Notes: generated from the letters alone by a model not told the origin. 64,000 nt of DNA from Hominiventricola filiformis (GCF_020686965.1 NZ_JAJEPS010000014.1:1-64000), one strand, 5' to 3'. Shown: positions 16,819 to 25,134, counted from the stretch's first letter. Numbers and translations: made by a program.

Positions 16819-17592
16819 TTGAGTACTGTACTGAAAGTCAGCGGCGTCTCCTACTCCTATCACACGCTCTCCGGTGAGACGCCTGCTTTGTCAAATATTA
16901 CCTTTTCCGTGCCGGAAGGAGAGTTTCTCGCCATTGTCGGTCCCAGCGGCTGCGGAAAATCCACGCTTTTGTCCATGATTGCCTCTTTGATGGAACCAGA
17001 AAGCGGTACCATCTCCATCCATGGAGCTCCGGCTTCCATGAGCCGCCAGCGTATCGGTTATATGCTTCAAAAAGATCATCTTTTTGAATGGCGCACCATC
17101 TATAAAAATGTAATTCTCGGGTTGGAAATCCAGAACCGGATGACAGAAAAGAATTTGGAGCATGTAGAACAGCTGCTCCGGGATTATGGACTTGATCAGT
17201 TTCGAAATGCCAGACCTTCCGAACTGTCCGGCGGTATGCGGCAGCGGGCGGCACTCATCCGTACCCTTGCTTTGAATCCGGACCTTCTGCTCCTTGACGA
17301 ACCCTTCTCGGCTCTGGATTACCAGACCAGACTTCAGGTTTGCGACGATGTTTACCGGATTATCCGCAAAGAAAAAAAGACCATTATTCTGGTCACTCAC
17401 GATCTGTCAGAAGCTATCAGCATGGCGGACCGGGTCCTCATTCTCTCCCGCCGTCCTGCAACGGTGCAGGAAATCGTCTCCATCCACTTCGCCAATTCCG
17501 GTCTTCTTCCCATGGAGCGGAGACAGGCTTCTGAATTCAAGCAGTACTTTAATGAAATATGGAAGGAGCTGAATGTCCATGGAAGTCCCTGA
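16819..17592 (+). CDS. ABC transporter ATP-binding protein, SsuB/TauB-like
   Basis: This 257-residue ATPase belongs to the nitrate/sulfonate/taurine or thiamine-precursor import class. Walker A is GPSGCGKST, the signature LSGGMRQR, and Walker B LLLLDEPFSALD, followed by the H-loop VTHDLSEA. The start is set at TTG 16819, ten bases after AGGAGG; the open frame extends much further upstream, but that part is antisense to ybaK and lacks family similarity. It overlaps the permease gene by up to 20 bases. No substrate-binding protein gene is nearby, so the ligand is unknown. Confidence 0.88.
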   Translation: MSTVLKVSGVSYSYHTLSGETPALSNITFSVPEGEFLAIVGPSGCGKSTLLSMIASLMEPESGTISIHGAPASMSRQRIGYMLQKDHLFEWRTIYKNVILGLEIQNRMTEKNLEHVEQLLRDYGLDQFRNARPSELSGGMRQRAALIRTLALNPDLLLLDEPFSALDYQTRLQVCDDVYRIIRKEKKTIILVTHDLSEAISMADRVLILSRRPATVQEIVSIHFANSGLLPMERRQASEFKQYFNEIWKELNVHGSP

Positions 17593-18394
17593 AACTGTAG
17601 TTACTCCTTTACAGCAGCAGTATCTGAAAAAACACCGGCAGCATCACCTGTTTGTAGCTGTCTGCCGTCTTCTTGGATTTCTGCTGATTCTGACTGTCTG
17701 GGAGCTGGCCAGTGATTTTCAACTCATTGATTCCTTTATCTTCAGCAGCCCCCTAAAAGTTGTCCGCACCATCGGAACCATGTGGACAGATGGCTCCCTG
17801 ATACGGCATACCGCTATCACCCTAGGCGAAACTGCAGCGAGTTTTATACTGGTCATTCTCTTCAGTTTTCTCACCGCCACACTGCTCTGGTTCTTTCATT
17901 CTCTGTCAGAAATTCTGGAACCATGGCTGGTCATCTTAAACAGTCTCCCAAAATCCGCCCTGGCTCCACTTCTCATCGTATGGCTGGGTGCCAGCATGCG
18001 GACCATCATCGTGGCGGGCATGTCCGTGGCCATCTTCGGAAGCATCATCAGCATGTATACCGCTTTCTGTGAAACCGATCCGGAAGCCATGAAACTAATC
18101 TATACCCTGGGTGGCAACCGGCTGCAGGTGATGACTCATGTGGTCTGTCCCTCCAGCCTTCCCTCCGTGATCAGTATCCTGAAAGTCAATATCGGACTTT
18201 GCCTGGTAGGTGTCATCATCGGTGAATTTCTCGCCGCCAGAGAAGGACTGGGCTATCTCATCATCTACTCCAGTCAGGTGTTCCGGCTTGACTATCTGAT
18301 TGCCGCACTGATTATCCTGTGCGTGATTGCGTTTTGTCTCTACCAGCTTATTCAAAAACTGGAGCATCAGATACGGAAGTCACGGCTCTCATAA
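17573..18394 (+). CDS. ABC transporter permease, SsuC/TauC-like
   Basis: This 273-residue inner-membrane permease has about six hydrophobic helices and the BPD_transp_1 coupling segment around GEFLAAREGLGYLI. It pairs with the ATPase immediately upstream (14-20 base overlap). Its 3' end runs 47 bases into the end of the convergent P1-peptidase gene. A separate NMT1-like binding protein should exist elsewhere if the importer works. Confidence 0.87.
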   Translation: MSMEVPETVVTPLQQQYLKKHRQHHLFVAVCRLLGFLLILTVWELASDFQLIDSFIFSSPLKVVRTIGTMWTDGSLIRHTAITLGETAASFILVILFSFLTATLLWFFHSLSEILEPWLVILNSLPKSALAPLLIVWLGASMRTIIVAGMSVAIFGSIISMYTAFCETDPEAMKLIYTLGGNRLQVMTHVVCPSSLPSVISILKVNIGLCLVGVIIGEFLAAREGLGYLIIYSSQVFRLDYLIAALIILCVIAFCLYQLIQKLEHQIRKSRLS

Positions 18395-19307
18395 TCGCCT
18401 GTTCCATAGCCTCGGCCATGAGAACTCCCGTGGTATTGATATCGGCCTGCACAGTGCCGACGGAGGCTGCATAGATGGTATCGCCGTCCGCCATGGTTCC
18501 CACCGGGCGGATGCAGCGGGCATAGGCATTTCTGGTCATAGCGGCCAGCTTATTCATCTCCCCCTTGGTAAATTCCCCATTGGTAATCACCACGCCGATA
18601 GTCGTGTTGGAATTGAAGAGAGTTGCCCGCTTGCTGATCGTGTAGAGCGCCTCCCGGCTGTCGGCAAAGCCGGTACCCGCTTCGTTCTTCAGACCAGCCA
18701 GCTTCTCACCATTTTCCGGATTGCAAATATCGCCCAGTGCATTGACCACCACAATGGCTGCCACACGAAGATCTCCCACTTCAAGTGCACATACGCCAAG
18801 TCCTGATTTGCTGGAACGTTCTATTCCGTATATTTTTCCAACCGTTGCACCGATACCCGCACCTATGCTGCCGGACAGCGCTTTGTTATGCTGCAGTGCA
18901 TCCTCGCAGGCTGCGTAACCCATGGCTGCATCCGGACGGATATCGGCTCTTTTATAACCCAGGTCATAGATACAGGACTGGCATACCAGCGGAACGCGGG
19001 CATATCCGGTGTCAAAGCCGAAACCGTGTTCTTCCAGCCAGTGCATGACACCGTCAGAAGCAGCCAGTCCATAGGCAGAGCCGCCGGATAATACAATGGC
19101 ATTCACCGGATTGTCTGCCGTCAACGGAGAAGCCAGAGGCGTCTCTCTGGATGCCGGACCACCGCCGCTTACATCCACGCCAGCTCTGGCTCCTTTGTCT
19201 TTGTCAAACAACACCACTGTCACACCGGTACCCGCTTCCTCTTTCTGTGCATTTCCAATACGGAAGCCATCCATCTTTTCGATCGGAAATTCTTTTGCCA
19301 GTCCCAT
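18348..19307 (-). CDS. P1-family (S58, DmpA-like) peptidase
   Basis: This 319-residue N-terminal-nucleophile-type aminopeptidase is expected to self-cleave. The family motifs are SGGGPASRETPL, IVLSGGSAYGLAASDGV and the nucleophile region SNTTIGVVITNG, where the second chain begins at the Thr. ATG 19307 has AGGGGG eight bases upstream. It ends within the 3' end of the permease gene on the other strand. Biological substrates of such Clostridium enzymes are unknown; beta-peptide or D-amino-acid amide cleavage is known for relatives. Confidence 0.88.
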   Translation of the reverse strand: MGLAKEFPIEKMDGFRIGNAQKEEAGTGVTVVLFDKDKGARAGVDVSGGGPASRETPLASPLTADNPVNAIVLSGGSAYGLAASDGVMHWLEEHGFGFDTGYARVPLVCQSCIYDLGYKRADIRPDAAMGYAACEDALQHNKALSGSIGAGIGATVGKIYGIERSSKSGLGVCALEVGDLRVAAIVVVNALGDICNPENGEKLAGLKNEAGTGFADSREALYTISKRATLFNSNTTIGVVITNGEFTKGEMNKLAAMTRNAYARCIRPVGTMADGDTIYAASVGTVQADINTTGVLMAEAMEQAIMRAVTSVSDAPVFE

Positions 19308-19339
19308 GGTCAATCCCCCTTCTGCTCTATGTTCCTGTT

Positions 19340-19942
19340 TTATTTATGAAGCGCCGTTCCCAGTGCGCGGGAAATTGCTCCTGCCAGCAGGAAACATACA
19401 ATGGCCTCAATGGCTCCCTGCACACCTACGAATGCGACGACAAATGCAAACGGATTGGTAACGCCGAATGTGCTTACAAATCCCTGAATATAATCTGTAT
19501 TGTAGAAAAATACAACCAGTGAGCTCATAAAGAACAGAGTGTTTAACAGCGGGCATGCAAGACTTGCAATAAGATATGCACCATTTTTCATGTTTTTATG
19601 AAGCGCCTGGAAAATCAGGCCACAGAGCAGTCCTTCCAGCACACGGGGAATGATACAGGTAATTGCCGTTCCCAATGGATTAATACTGAACAGCATGGTT
19701 CCAAAGGCTCCCATACCGAAGCACTGCATAAAGCTGGTGATACCAAAAGCCAGACCGCAGATGGCGCCGCCTTTCGGTCCTAAAATAATGGCACCGACTG
19801 CAACCGGTACAGTCAAAAAAGTAATGGAAAGACCCATGGTCTGGAAATATCCCAGCGGTGTAAATGCCATGATGAAAATAATGGCTACCATAAGTGCCAG
19901 TTCCACCATAAATAATGTCTTCTGTGAATGCGTGTTTTTCAT
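19340..19942 (-). CDS. ECF transporter S component (substrate-binding membrane subunit)
   Basis: This 200-residue integral membrane protein has about six hydrophobic segments. The glycine-rich region IILGPKGGAICGLAFGITSF and the N-terminal LALMVAIIFIMAFTPLGYF are typical of the ECF vitamin S components annotated as panT-like. It would bind a vitamin or precursor and use the shared EcfAA'T module encoded elsewhere. ATG 19942 follows AGGAGAG closely. The ligand (pantothenate or other) is inferred only loosely. It has a long, structured 5' leader and its own promoter. Confidence 0.82.
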   Translation of the reverse strand: MKNTHSQKTLFMVELALMVAIIFIMAFTPLGYFQTMGLSITFLTVPVAVGAIILGPKGGAICGLAFGITSFMQCFGMGAFGTMLFSINPLGTAITCIIPRVLEGLLCGLIFQALHKNMKNGAYLIASLACPLLNTLFFMSSLVVFFYNTDYIQGFVSTFGVTNPFAFVVAFVGVQGAIEAIVCFLLAGAISRALGTALHK

Positions 19943-20242
19943 TTTTCTCTCCTTTTGTCCAGTGAAACGGCGCAGCATAGGCAAACGTCCCCTGTCTCCT
20001 GGCTCCTGTTTAATTTCTGGGGAAAATAAAATGAACGAAACTTCAGAAAAACCGCAGATTTGCGGACAAACAAAACACAAAATCCAAAAGAGTCTTTTTT
20101 CATAAGTTGCCGCCTGTAAGGTCAGCACTTTCTTCGTCTCTTTTTGCATTTTCTGTCTTTAGAATAACAGATGTCTTACATGATGCGTTTTCCTGTGGAA
20201 TAACGTTCTTTTCTACTATAGCACAATTTTTTCAGATGGCAA
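19943..20242 (-). promoter_or_regulatory. Promoter and long structured leader of the ECF S-component gene
   Basis: On the minus strand TTGCCA (20237-20242), a 16-base spacer and TATAGT (20215-20220) form a promoter. The transcript would have a leader of about 270 bases. It holds AAAAGAG/CTCTTTT pairing across a roughly 50-base loop and then a small hairpin CCGCA-AATC-TGCGG followed by TTTTT (20047-20065), which looks like a terminator. The arrangement suggests attenuation, but I do not recognise any known riboswitch consensus. Confidence 0.5.
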
Positions 20243-20417
20243 GAAGTTTTTTGTGTTTTCTCATTGACTTTTTTCCTGTCCGGTGCTATATTTCAATTAG
20301 ACGCTTAGATAAATGTCAATTTTGATACCTACAATTCTTTAACACCTAACTGGTATTATAAAGTGTTACGATAAAATCCGCAATGCCTTGATTTTACTAC
20401 AGTTTTGGCAAGTGAGC

Positions 20418-20493
20418 TTTCCCTTAGACTTTCCCTTATGTTATATCCTTTTCCCTTGTGTTACGACACCTCATAAGGGCAAAAACAAGGGAA
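20418..20493. repeat. Left-end integrase arm-type sites and 26-bp end repeat
   Basis: Three copies of TTTCCCTTR (20418, 20430, 20450) are followed by the 26-bp sequence at 20468-20493 that begins ACCTCATAAGGG and ends CAAGGGAA. The last part is the motif in inverted orientation. The 26-bp block is identical to the one at 34735-34760. Confidence 0.8.
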
Positions 20494-20598
20494 GCAAAAT
20501 CCGGTAACAGCTAATAACATTATATAAATCACATAATCGGCTGGAACTGGTCAAGATGCTTCTACAGCTGAAACAGATAAGAGAAAGGACTTTGCAAT

Positions 20599-20841
20599 AT
20601 GAATATCGTTCATGCAGAATATAATAAATATCACAACATCATAGACATCAATTATTACAATGGCTACATACTTCGGATTGACTGTGGCAAGGCAGAAGAT
20701 GGATTGATTACTACTCCTAACTCTCAACGAATGTTGGATGCACTGGCGATTGACAATCCACTAGAATATGCCCGTTTGTATCTTGATTCAGAAATGCAAG
20801 ATTGGGTGAATGCGATGAATATGGAATGGTATAGCACTTGA
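20599..20841 (+). CDS. DUF6061-like small protein
   Basis: This soluble acidic protein of 80 residues begins with an XIVxAEYNKY-type strand and contains the segments RIDCGKAEDGL and NPLEYARLYLD, which resemble small DUF6061 proteins often seen near the ends of Tn916-like elements. AAAGGAC is 9 bases before the ATG. It is the only cargo gene transcribed rightwards at the left end, separate from the quorum-sensing units. Function unknown; the family name is from memory of the sequence pattern. Confidence 0.6.
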   Translation: MNIVHAEYNKYHNIIDINYYNGYILRIDCGKAEDGLITTPNSQRMLDALAIDNPLEYARLYLDSEMQDWVNAMNMEWYST

Positions 20842-20924
20842 TAAAAGAACATAAAAATGAGAAGAAATCTGTCAAAAGTATTTCTATAAAATACGATATT
20901 TCTTTAGCCCTTCCATAAATAATG

Positions 20925-20982
20925 AAATAGAGCCGATAACTCACAATCGAAATAACGAGTGATTCATCGGCTCTATATTTTA
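20925..20982. terminator. Bidirectional terminator between the small protein gene and the cargo operon
   Basis: ATAGAGCCGAT and ATCGGCTCTAT form an 11-bp stem, extended by imperfect AACTCAC/GTGATTC pairing, with AT-rich tracts on both sides. It separates the convergent genes at 20841 and 21022. Confidence 0.72.
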
Positions 20983-21021
20983 TGGTTATGGATATCATGA
21001 GTATCGCTTTATATGCAATTG

Positions 21022-21384
21022 CTATTTTGTTAATTCCCAATATTTATGACCCATAAAGAAGATTGTTAATTCGTTTTGATCTACTTCTATCTCAAAATTC
21101 ACGCTATTATCTCTCTGTTCCACAAAAATCATATTTGAGGAAGATATGCTATATAATGCATTGCCACAGGTAATACCCAATTCGGGCATATCTTTGTTTA
21201 CAACAAGTCCTCCATTTTCTTGAAAGGTAAACACTTCCTCTGCATTTGCATTCTTCCATGTACCAATAATATTTTTTTTATTCTGAATGTGCTTTATTTT
21301 TCCAACACATACAACGATAAGTATAGCTACACTTACAATTAAAGCAATGCCTACAACACTCTTTGCCAATTTCTTTTTATTCAA
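21022..21384 (-). CDS. Membrane-anchored small lipocalin-like (DUF5640-type) protein
   Basis: The protein (120 residues) has one N-terminal membrane segment (about residues 10-28) and then a small beta-rich domain opening with IIGTWKNANAEEVFTFQENG, a pattern seen in DUF5640/lipocalin-like domains. It is the last gene of the minus-strand cargo run, 138 bases after the exported protein gene. It may be part of the exporter/immunity unit, but the function is unknown. Confidence 0.6.
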   Translation of the reverse strand: MNKKKLAKSVVGIALIVSVAILIVVCVGKIKHIQNKKNIIGTWKNANAEEVFTFQENGGLVVNKDMPELGITCGNALYSISSSNMIFVEQRDNSVNFEIEVDQNELTIFFMGHKYWELTK

Positions 21385-21522
21385 TTTCTATTATCTCCAT
21401 TTTTAGTTTCTTTAAGATTGAATGATTCCATATTGCTTAATTCAGTATCTCCATGAATTTCTAACATTGATACGCTTCTCACAGGAAATAGAATAGGAGA
21501 GATTCATTCATAAATAATTAAA
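21385..21522 (-). other. Short gap between the last two cargo genes
   Basis: This 138-base AT-rich spacer has no clear terminator. A separate promoter for the terminal gene could lie here but none stands out. Confidence 0.3.
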
Positions 21523-22206
21523 TCATTCATACTTACCTGAATTTGTAATGTTTTTCCATATTTTCTCATAATTATCTACTATAGTTTTTTCTGAGGTCAA
21601 AAATGCAAACATAGATATACTTGAATAGAGAGTTTCCGCCGAATCAAAAACCACACAACTTTCATCATGAGTTAGATTTCTCTTTGAATATATTTCCGAT
21701 ACAGGCATAAATGAATTTTCTTCCTCTTTGGTGTATTTATACCCATCAATACATCCTAGATTTTTTAAAAATATTAAATAAGTATCTTCGGTCTTCAGAT
21801 ATTGCCATCCGTTAGTGTAAAATTCTTCACCTCTAACAAATGATACAGGTTCTATAATGTAAATACAGTCACCTACTGAAAGATTAGCAGAATTATCCTT
21901 ATAGATTTCCTCTATTTTTACCATTGTTTTTGTTGATCGTAAACTCATTTCACGAGAATTTGTTACAGTTATACGAGCTATTAAAGAAGAATCTTTTTCC
22001 ATATCATCCAATGAGTAATTACTTTCATTGTTAAAGTAAGAAGTTTTCTGCCCTCCTGTATAGAAAATTTCCATAGCTGTATTTTCTGATAAAGCAATAT
22101 CAGGATCATGAACCCCTGTAGTTGTTTTTATCCCAGTCTTTCCATAGAATAAGGCTGTCACCATACAAATGATTACAACACAGATAGTTAATACAAATTT
22201 CTTCAT
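21523..22206 (-). CDS. Exported, membrane-anchored protein of the Agr-linked cargo
   Basis: This 227-residue protein has an N-terminal hydrophobic signal anchor (residues 3-22) without a lipobox cysteine. The extracellular domain runs through SLIARITVTNSRE, TMVKIEEIYKDN and VGDCIYIIEPVSF, then YLIFLKNLG. The order of these strands resembles that of the lipoprotein at 25340-26011, suggesting paralogues. It directly follows the ABC ATPase (stop and start share a base), so it is likely part of the same exporter or self-protection unit. The function is unknown. Confidence 0.65.
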   Translation of the reverse strand: MKKFVLTICVVIICMVTALFYGKTGIKTTTGVHDPDIALSENTAMEIFYTGGQKTSYFNNESNYSLDDMEKDSSLIARITVTNSREMSLRSTKTMVKIEEIYKDNSANLSVGDCIYIIEPVSFVRGEEFYTNGWQYLKTEDTYLIFLKNLGCIDGYKYTKEEENSFMPVSEIYSKRNLTHDESCVVFDSAETLYSSISMFAFLTSEKTIVDNYEKIWKNITNSGKYE

Positions 22207-22841
22207 TACATCAACTCCTTAATTTTACCAAATTCCATGCATATCTTCTCATCCGCTAATATTTCAATATCTTCTTTATTATGGCTTGTCAGTATAGTAA
22301 TGGTATCATTCTTTTTTTCTTCCAATATACGTTCACGAAATAAATCAATGCTATGCTGATCCAATGCGTTAGTTGGCTCATCCAAAAGCAAAATTTTTGG
22401 ATGTTCCATCAGTGCTTGACAAAGAGCTAGTTTTTGACGCATTCCTAATGAATATTTATTTACTTTTTTCTTTGATTTGGGATCAAGACCAAAGTATATC
22501 ATTATTTCATATATTTCTTCATCTGATACAATTCCTTTTATATTGGAAAGCATTTTCAAATTTTCAAATCCTGAATACATACTCCAAAAAGAAATATTTT
22601 CAATAACAGCTCCTAAATCTGGTAAAACATCCATATCTTTATGTAATGCCTTGTGATTATATTTTATGTATCCTTTGTCTGTATTTATAAAACCTGCAAT
22701 GGCTCTGAGTAGCATTGTTTTACCTGAACCATTTTTACCATATATTCCATATATTTTACCAGATTCAAATGTATAACTGATATCATCAAGCACTTTTTCA
22801 CCTTTAATTGACTTTGAAATAGATTTTACATATAAATTCAT
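22206..22841 (-). CDS. ABC transporter ATP-binding protein (bacteriocin/lantibiotic-immunity type)
   Basis: This 211-residue ATPase has Walker A GIYGKNGSGKTML, signature YSLGMRQKLAL and Walker B ILLLDEPTNALD. The short length and SLGMRQ signature are typical of exporters working with hydrophobic multi-span permeases, such as LanF-type immunity or Na+/antibiotic exporters. The start at ATG 22841 is chosen; GAGGTG is ten bases upstream, and an in-frame ATG at 22850 sits too close to it. It follows two permease genes and probably forms one transporter with them. Confidence 0.88.
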   Translation of the reverse strand: MNLYVKSISKSIKGEKVLDDISYTFESGKIYGIYGKNGSGKTMLLRAIAGFINTDKGYIKYNHKALHKDMDVLPDLGAVIENISFWSMYSGFENLKMLSNIKGIVSDEEIYEIMIYFGLDPKSKKKVNKYSLGMRQKLALCQALMEHPKILLLDEPTNALDQHSIDLFRERILEEKKNDTITILTSHNKEDIEILADEKICMEFGKIKELM

Positions 22842-22855
22842 GGATATCATTCACC

Positions 22856-23656
22856 TCACAATATTTGTTTTTTTTCGCAAAGAAATTTACCTATCCACAC
22901 CAAAACAGCGGATGATATAACTGAAATGAGACAGCTTGACTTAAAATTCAATAAATCTATATTGCTTGTAGTCCATTCGTAATTTTCTTCGACATAATAT
23001 ATAATAAGCTTGTTATGCCAATTAAATAAAGGAATATGTAGCAAGGAATAATGCCAAATTTTCCATATAACATTTCCCATTGAAAAATAAAATCCACACA
23101 CCATTACTGGAATAAAAAATACAATAAATGCAACGATGTATCCTATAATTGAATCTTTCCAAAATGAAAACAAATAACTAATCATTTGCAAATGAAAAAT
23201 CTCTATCAATAGCATAAAAATAACTTTGAAATCTTCTAAGCCATTAGAGGTATGCTCTACAAAAAGAAAAAACAAATAATCGGAAACAACTACAATACAG
23301 TCACGTAATATCATTTTTATTAATATATCCTTATAAATTATGTGTTTTTTCCCATAACGAGGAAGTAGAATTACCATGTTATCATTTGCATCATTAAATA
23401 AGTCCATTGTAAGATAACAAATCTCAAGGATAAACAAAATCGCAAAAAATGATAAAGATATAAGGTCAAACGAATGATCTATTAGTATTCCCCCAAAATA
23501 TATTTGTGAACGTACTCCTTCTGTTATTGTAACCAGACTATTATGAAACCCCAAGTACACATTAGCATAAAAATATCTAATTACAAATGTTATAAGTGAT
23601 ACTAGTAAGCATTTTCCAACATTAACATTCAAAATTTTTTTCTTATATAACTTCAT
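22856..23656 (-). CDS. ABC exporter permease, subunit 2 of the cargo transporter
   Basis: This 266-residue protein has about six hydrophobic segments and an overall AT-rich, Phe/Ile/Tyr-heavy composition. It overlaps the first permease gene by 14 bases and ends 15 bases before the ATPase. There is no sequence motif beyond the membrane pattern; the role is inferred from its place between permease 1 and the ATPase. Confidence 0.7.
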   Translation of the reverse strand: MKLYKKKILNVNVGKCLLVSLITFVIRYFYANVYLGFHNSLVTITEGVRSQIYFGGILIDHSFDLISLSFFAILFILEICYLTMDLFNDANDNMVILLPRYGKKHIIYKDILIKMILRDCIVVVSDYLFFLFVEHTSNGLEDFKVIFMLLIEIFHLQMISYLFSFWKDSIIGYIVAFIVFFIPVMVCGFYFSMGNVIWKIWHYSLLHIPLFNWHNKLIIYYVEENYEWTTSNIDLLNFKSSCLISVISSAVLVWIGKFLCEKKQIL

Positions 23657-24473
23657 AATTTTTTATTTTTCTCTGTATAATGCCAATACTTAATCCAAAA
23701 ATAAGCAATATCAGAACAATTTCTCCTATTATATTTCCATGAACATTAGGCATAATATAACCTTGTATAGAGAATTCATTTAGCCCAAAGACAGAAACAA
23801 TCAAATTAAAAACAATATAGAATATAAACAAAGCACCAGGTATCTTTGCGAAATATAGAACTTTCATTTTGTTATAATATGAAAGAGCATAAGCTAAGAT
23901 AGCTAATCCCGAGCCAAAAATTCCGTAATTAAAAATGTATATTAGATTATATAAAGTTGGATGTTGCAATCTCACCATATCAAGAAAATTGTCAGCGTTA
24001 TATGATACCAAACCTATAGCGTAATCAGGTTCTCCCCAAGCACTGTCATATCCATGTATTGGATATGTCAAGTGGCATAATAATAAATTTATGAGCATTG
24101 GTATTGTTATTGTCAAAAAGGTTACAATCAGAATGCCAAATAATTTTCCTGCTAAATATTTCTTTTTCCCGATTCTTTGAATAAGTAGGATTGAACTATT
24201 GCTTTTTTCTTCTCTTATTAAGGAAAGTGATGCAATAATTGTTGCATAAACAGGCAATAACAGATACATTATATATGGAATATATGCCGCTTCAGTGCCC
24301 TGTAATACGAAATTTTCATTTGCTGAACGAATAAATTGATAACTTTTTCCTATATCATTTTTTACACATAAAATATACGAAGCAATATTTAAAATCATTA
24401 GAGCAATAAAAACAACTTTATATTCTGCACGATCAATACAATGTTTGATTTCTATAAGAACCATTTTTTTCAT
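23643..24473 (-). CDS. ABC exporter permease, subunit 1 of the cargo transporter
   Basis: This 276-residue protein has about six membrane segments. The region SLSLIREEKSNSSILLIQRIGKKKYLAGK resembles ABC-2-type permeases, where a cytoplasmic loop with REEKxxGS/TxxLL contacts the ATPase. The ATG at 24473 is preferred over TTG 24485, though its ribosome site (GGTAAAG) is weak. It lies just beyond a terminator-like hairpin, so its expression should be lower than that of the secreted protein gene upstream. Confidence 0.75.
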   Translation of the reverse strand: MKKMVLIEIKHCIDRAEYKVVFIALMILNIASYILCVKNDIGKSYQFIRSANENFVLQGTEAAYIPYIMYLLLPVYATIIASLSLIREEKSNSSILLIQRIGKKKYLAGKLFGILIVTFLTITIPMLINLLLCHLTYPIHGYDSAWGEPDYAIGLVSYNADNFLDMVRLQHPTLYNLIYIFNYGIFGSGLAILAYALSYYNKMKVLYFAKIPGALFIFYIVFNLIVSVFGLNEFSIQGYIMPNVHGNIIGEIVLILLIFGLSIGIIQRKIKNYEVI

Positions 24474-24481
24474 AATCTTTA

Positions 24482-24517
24482 CCAAAAGGGCATAAACCCA
24501 CGAAGAGGTTTATGCCC
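24482..24517 (-). terminator. Attenuator-type hairpin between secreted protein and exporter genes
   Basis: On the minus strand GGGCATAAACC and GGTTTATGCCC form a perfect 11-bp stem with an 8-base loop and then TTTTGG. It starts 10 bases after the stop of the secreted protein gene. The short T run suggests partial termination, letting some transcripts reach the ABC genes. Confidence 0.72.
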
Positions 24518-24527
24518 ATCCCTTCTG

Positions 24528-24947
24528 TTATCTAAAATCTACATTTCCACTTACAAATGCAGTTGATAATTGAGATTGATAATTTTCCATTCCCATACCG
24601 ACCTGTGTGTTAGTAGAATTATAACCGCTCTTGGTAAAGATTAAATTACAAGATCCTGTTCCAACACCCTGCTTATACTTATTAGATATTTTACTCTTGC
24701 TGTTATTGACAGCCCAGAAATTTGCGTAAGAGGTATTGGTAATTGCTGTTACCTCATTTGTGATGTAATCATCGGATGTTGTTTTTGCATGCATAGAGGT
24801 AAAGTTATTAGTCTTATTCAGTTTAAGTGCATAAGCGGTGTAAGATGCCGCCTGAGAATATGCTGCTGAAGAAAGAAATACACATCCTGCACAAAACAAA
24901 CCAATACCTACTTTTGCAATCTTCTGTTTTAAACTTTTTAACATCAT
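24528..24947 (-). CDS. Small secreted protein, DUF2712-like, co-transcribed with agrD
   Basis: This 139-residue precursor has an N-terminal signal peptide (hydrophobic core about residues 10-28, likely cleavage after SQA). The mature part of about 105 residues is beta-rich and Asn/Ser/Thr-rich, with no cysteine pair evident after the signal except one Cys in GTGSCNLIF. The layout (YALKLNKTNN, later KQGVGTG and STNTQVGMGMEN) is reminiscent of DUF2712 proteins found beside ABC exporters in Firmicutes; the match is by memory. GGGAGG is eight bases before ATG 24947. It is 18 bases after agrD and is the likely main product of the quorum-regulated promoter; an antimicrobial or toxin role is possible but unproven. 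Confidence 0.65.
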   Translation of the reverse strand: MMLKSLKQKIAKVGIGLFCAGCVFLSSAAYSQAASYTAYALKLNKTNNFTSMHAKTTSDDYITNEVTAITNTSYANFWAVNNSKSKISNKYKQGVGTGSCNLIFTKSGYNSTNTQVGMGMENYQSQLSTAFVSGNVDFR

Positions 24948-24965
24948 AGTCAATTCCTCCCAATC

Positions 24966-25112
24966 TTATTTTTTTAACTGCGTTGGTACTTTTGGTTCAT
25001 ACAACAAACCACGGCACAATGAATTTGCATTACTTCGAGCAATAGCAGTCACTGCCTGAAGTACGAGACGGGCACTTTTCTGGGGTGCCTTGTTTACTTG
25101 CTTATTGTCCAT
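24966..25112 (-). CDS. agrD: AgrD-type cyclic lactone autoinducer peptide precursor
   Basis: This 48-residue frame has GGAGG upstream. The N-terminal half is an amphipathic leader (SARLVLQAVTAIARSNAN), and the C-terminal part reads SLCRGLLYEPKVPTQLKK. The pattern of Cys, four residues, then Tyr-Glu-Pro-Lys-x-Pro matches clostridial AgrD peptides, which are cut by AgrB and cyclised through the Cys. By analogy the ring would be Cys-Arg-Gly-Leu-Leu, with the YEPK tail removed. It lies on the opposite strand about 3.9 kb from agrB, directly upstream of the secreted protein gene and downstream of a promoter with AgrA-type boxes. The sequence is seen directly; the mature pheromone is inference. Confidence 0.85.
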   Translation of the reverse strand: MDNKQVNKAPQKSARLVLQAVTAIARSNANSLCRGLLYEPKVPTQLKK

Positions 25113-25134
25113 CGTTTTCACCCCCCCTCCTTAA

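Noticed and set aside
20717..21040. Antisense frame over the DUF6061-like gene
   Set aside because: Overlaps a better supported gene and a terminator hairpin; no ribosome site.
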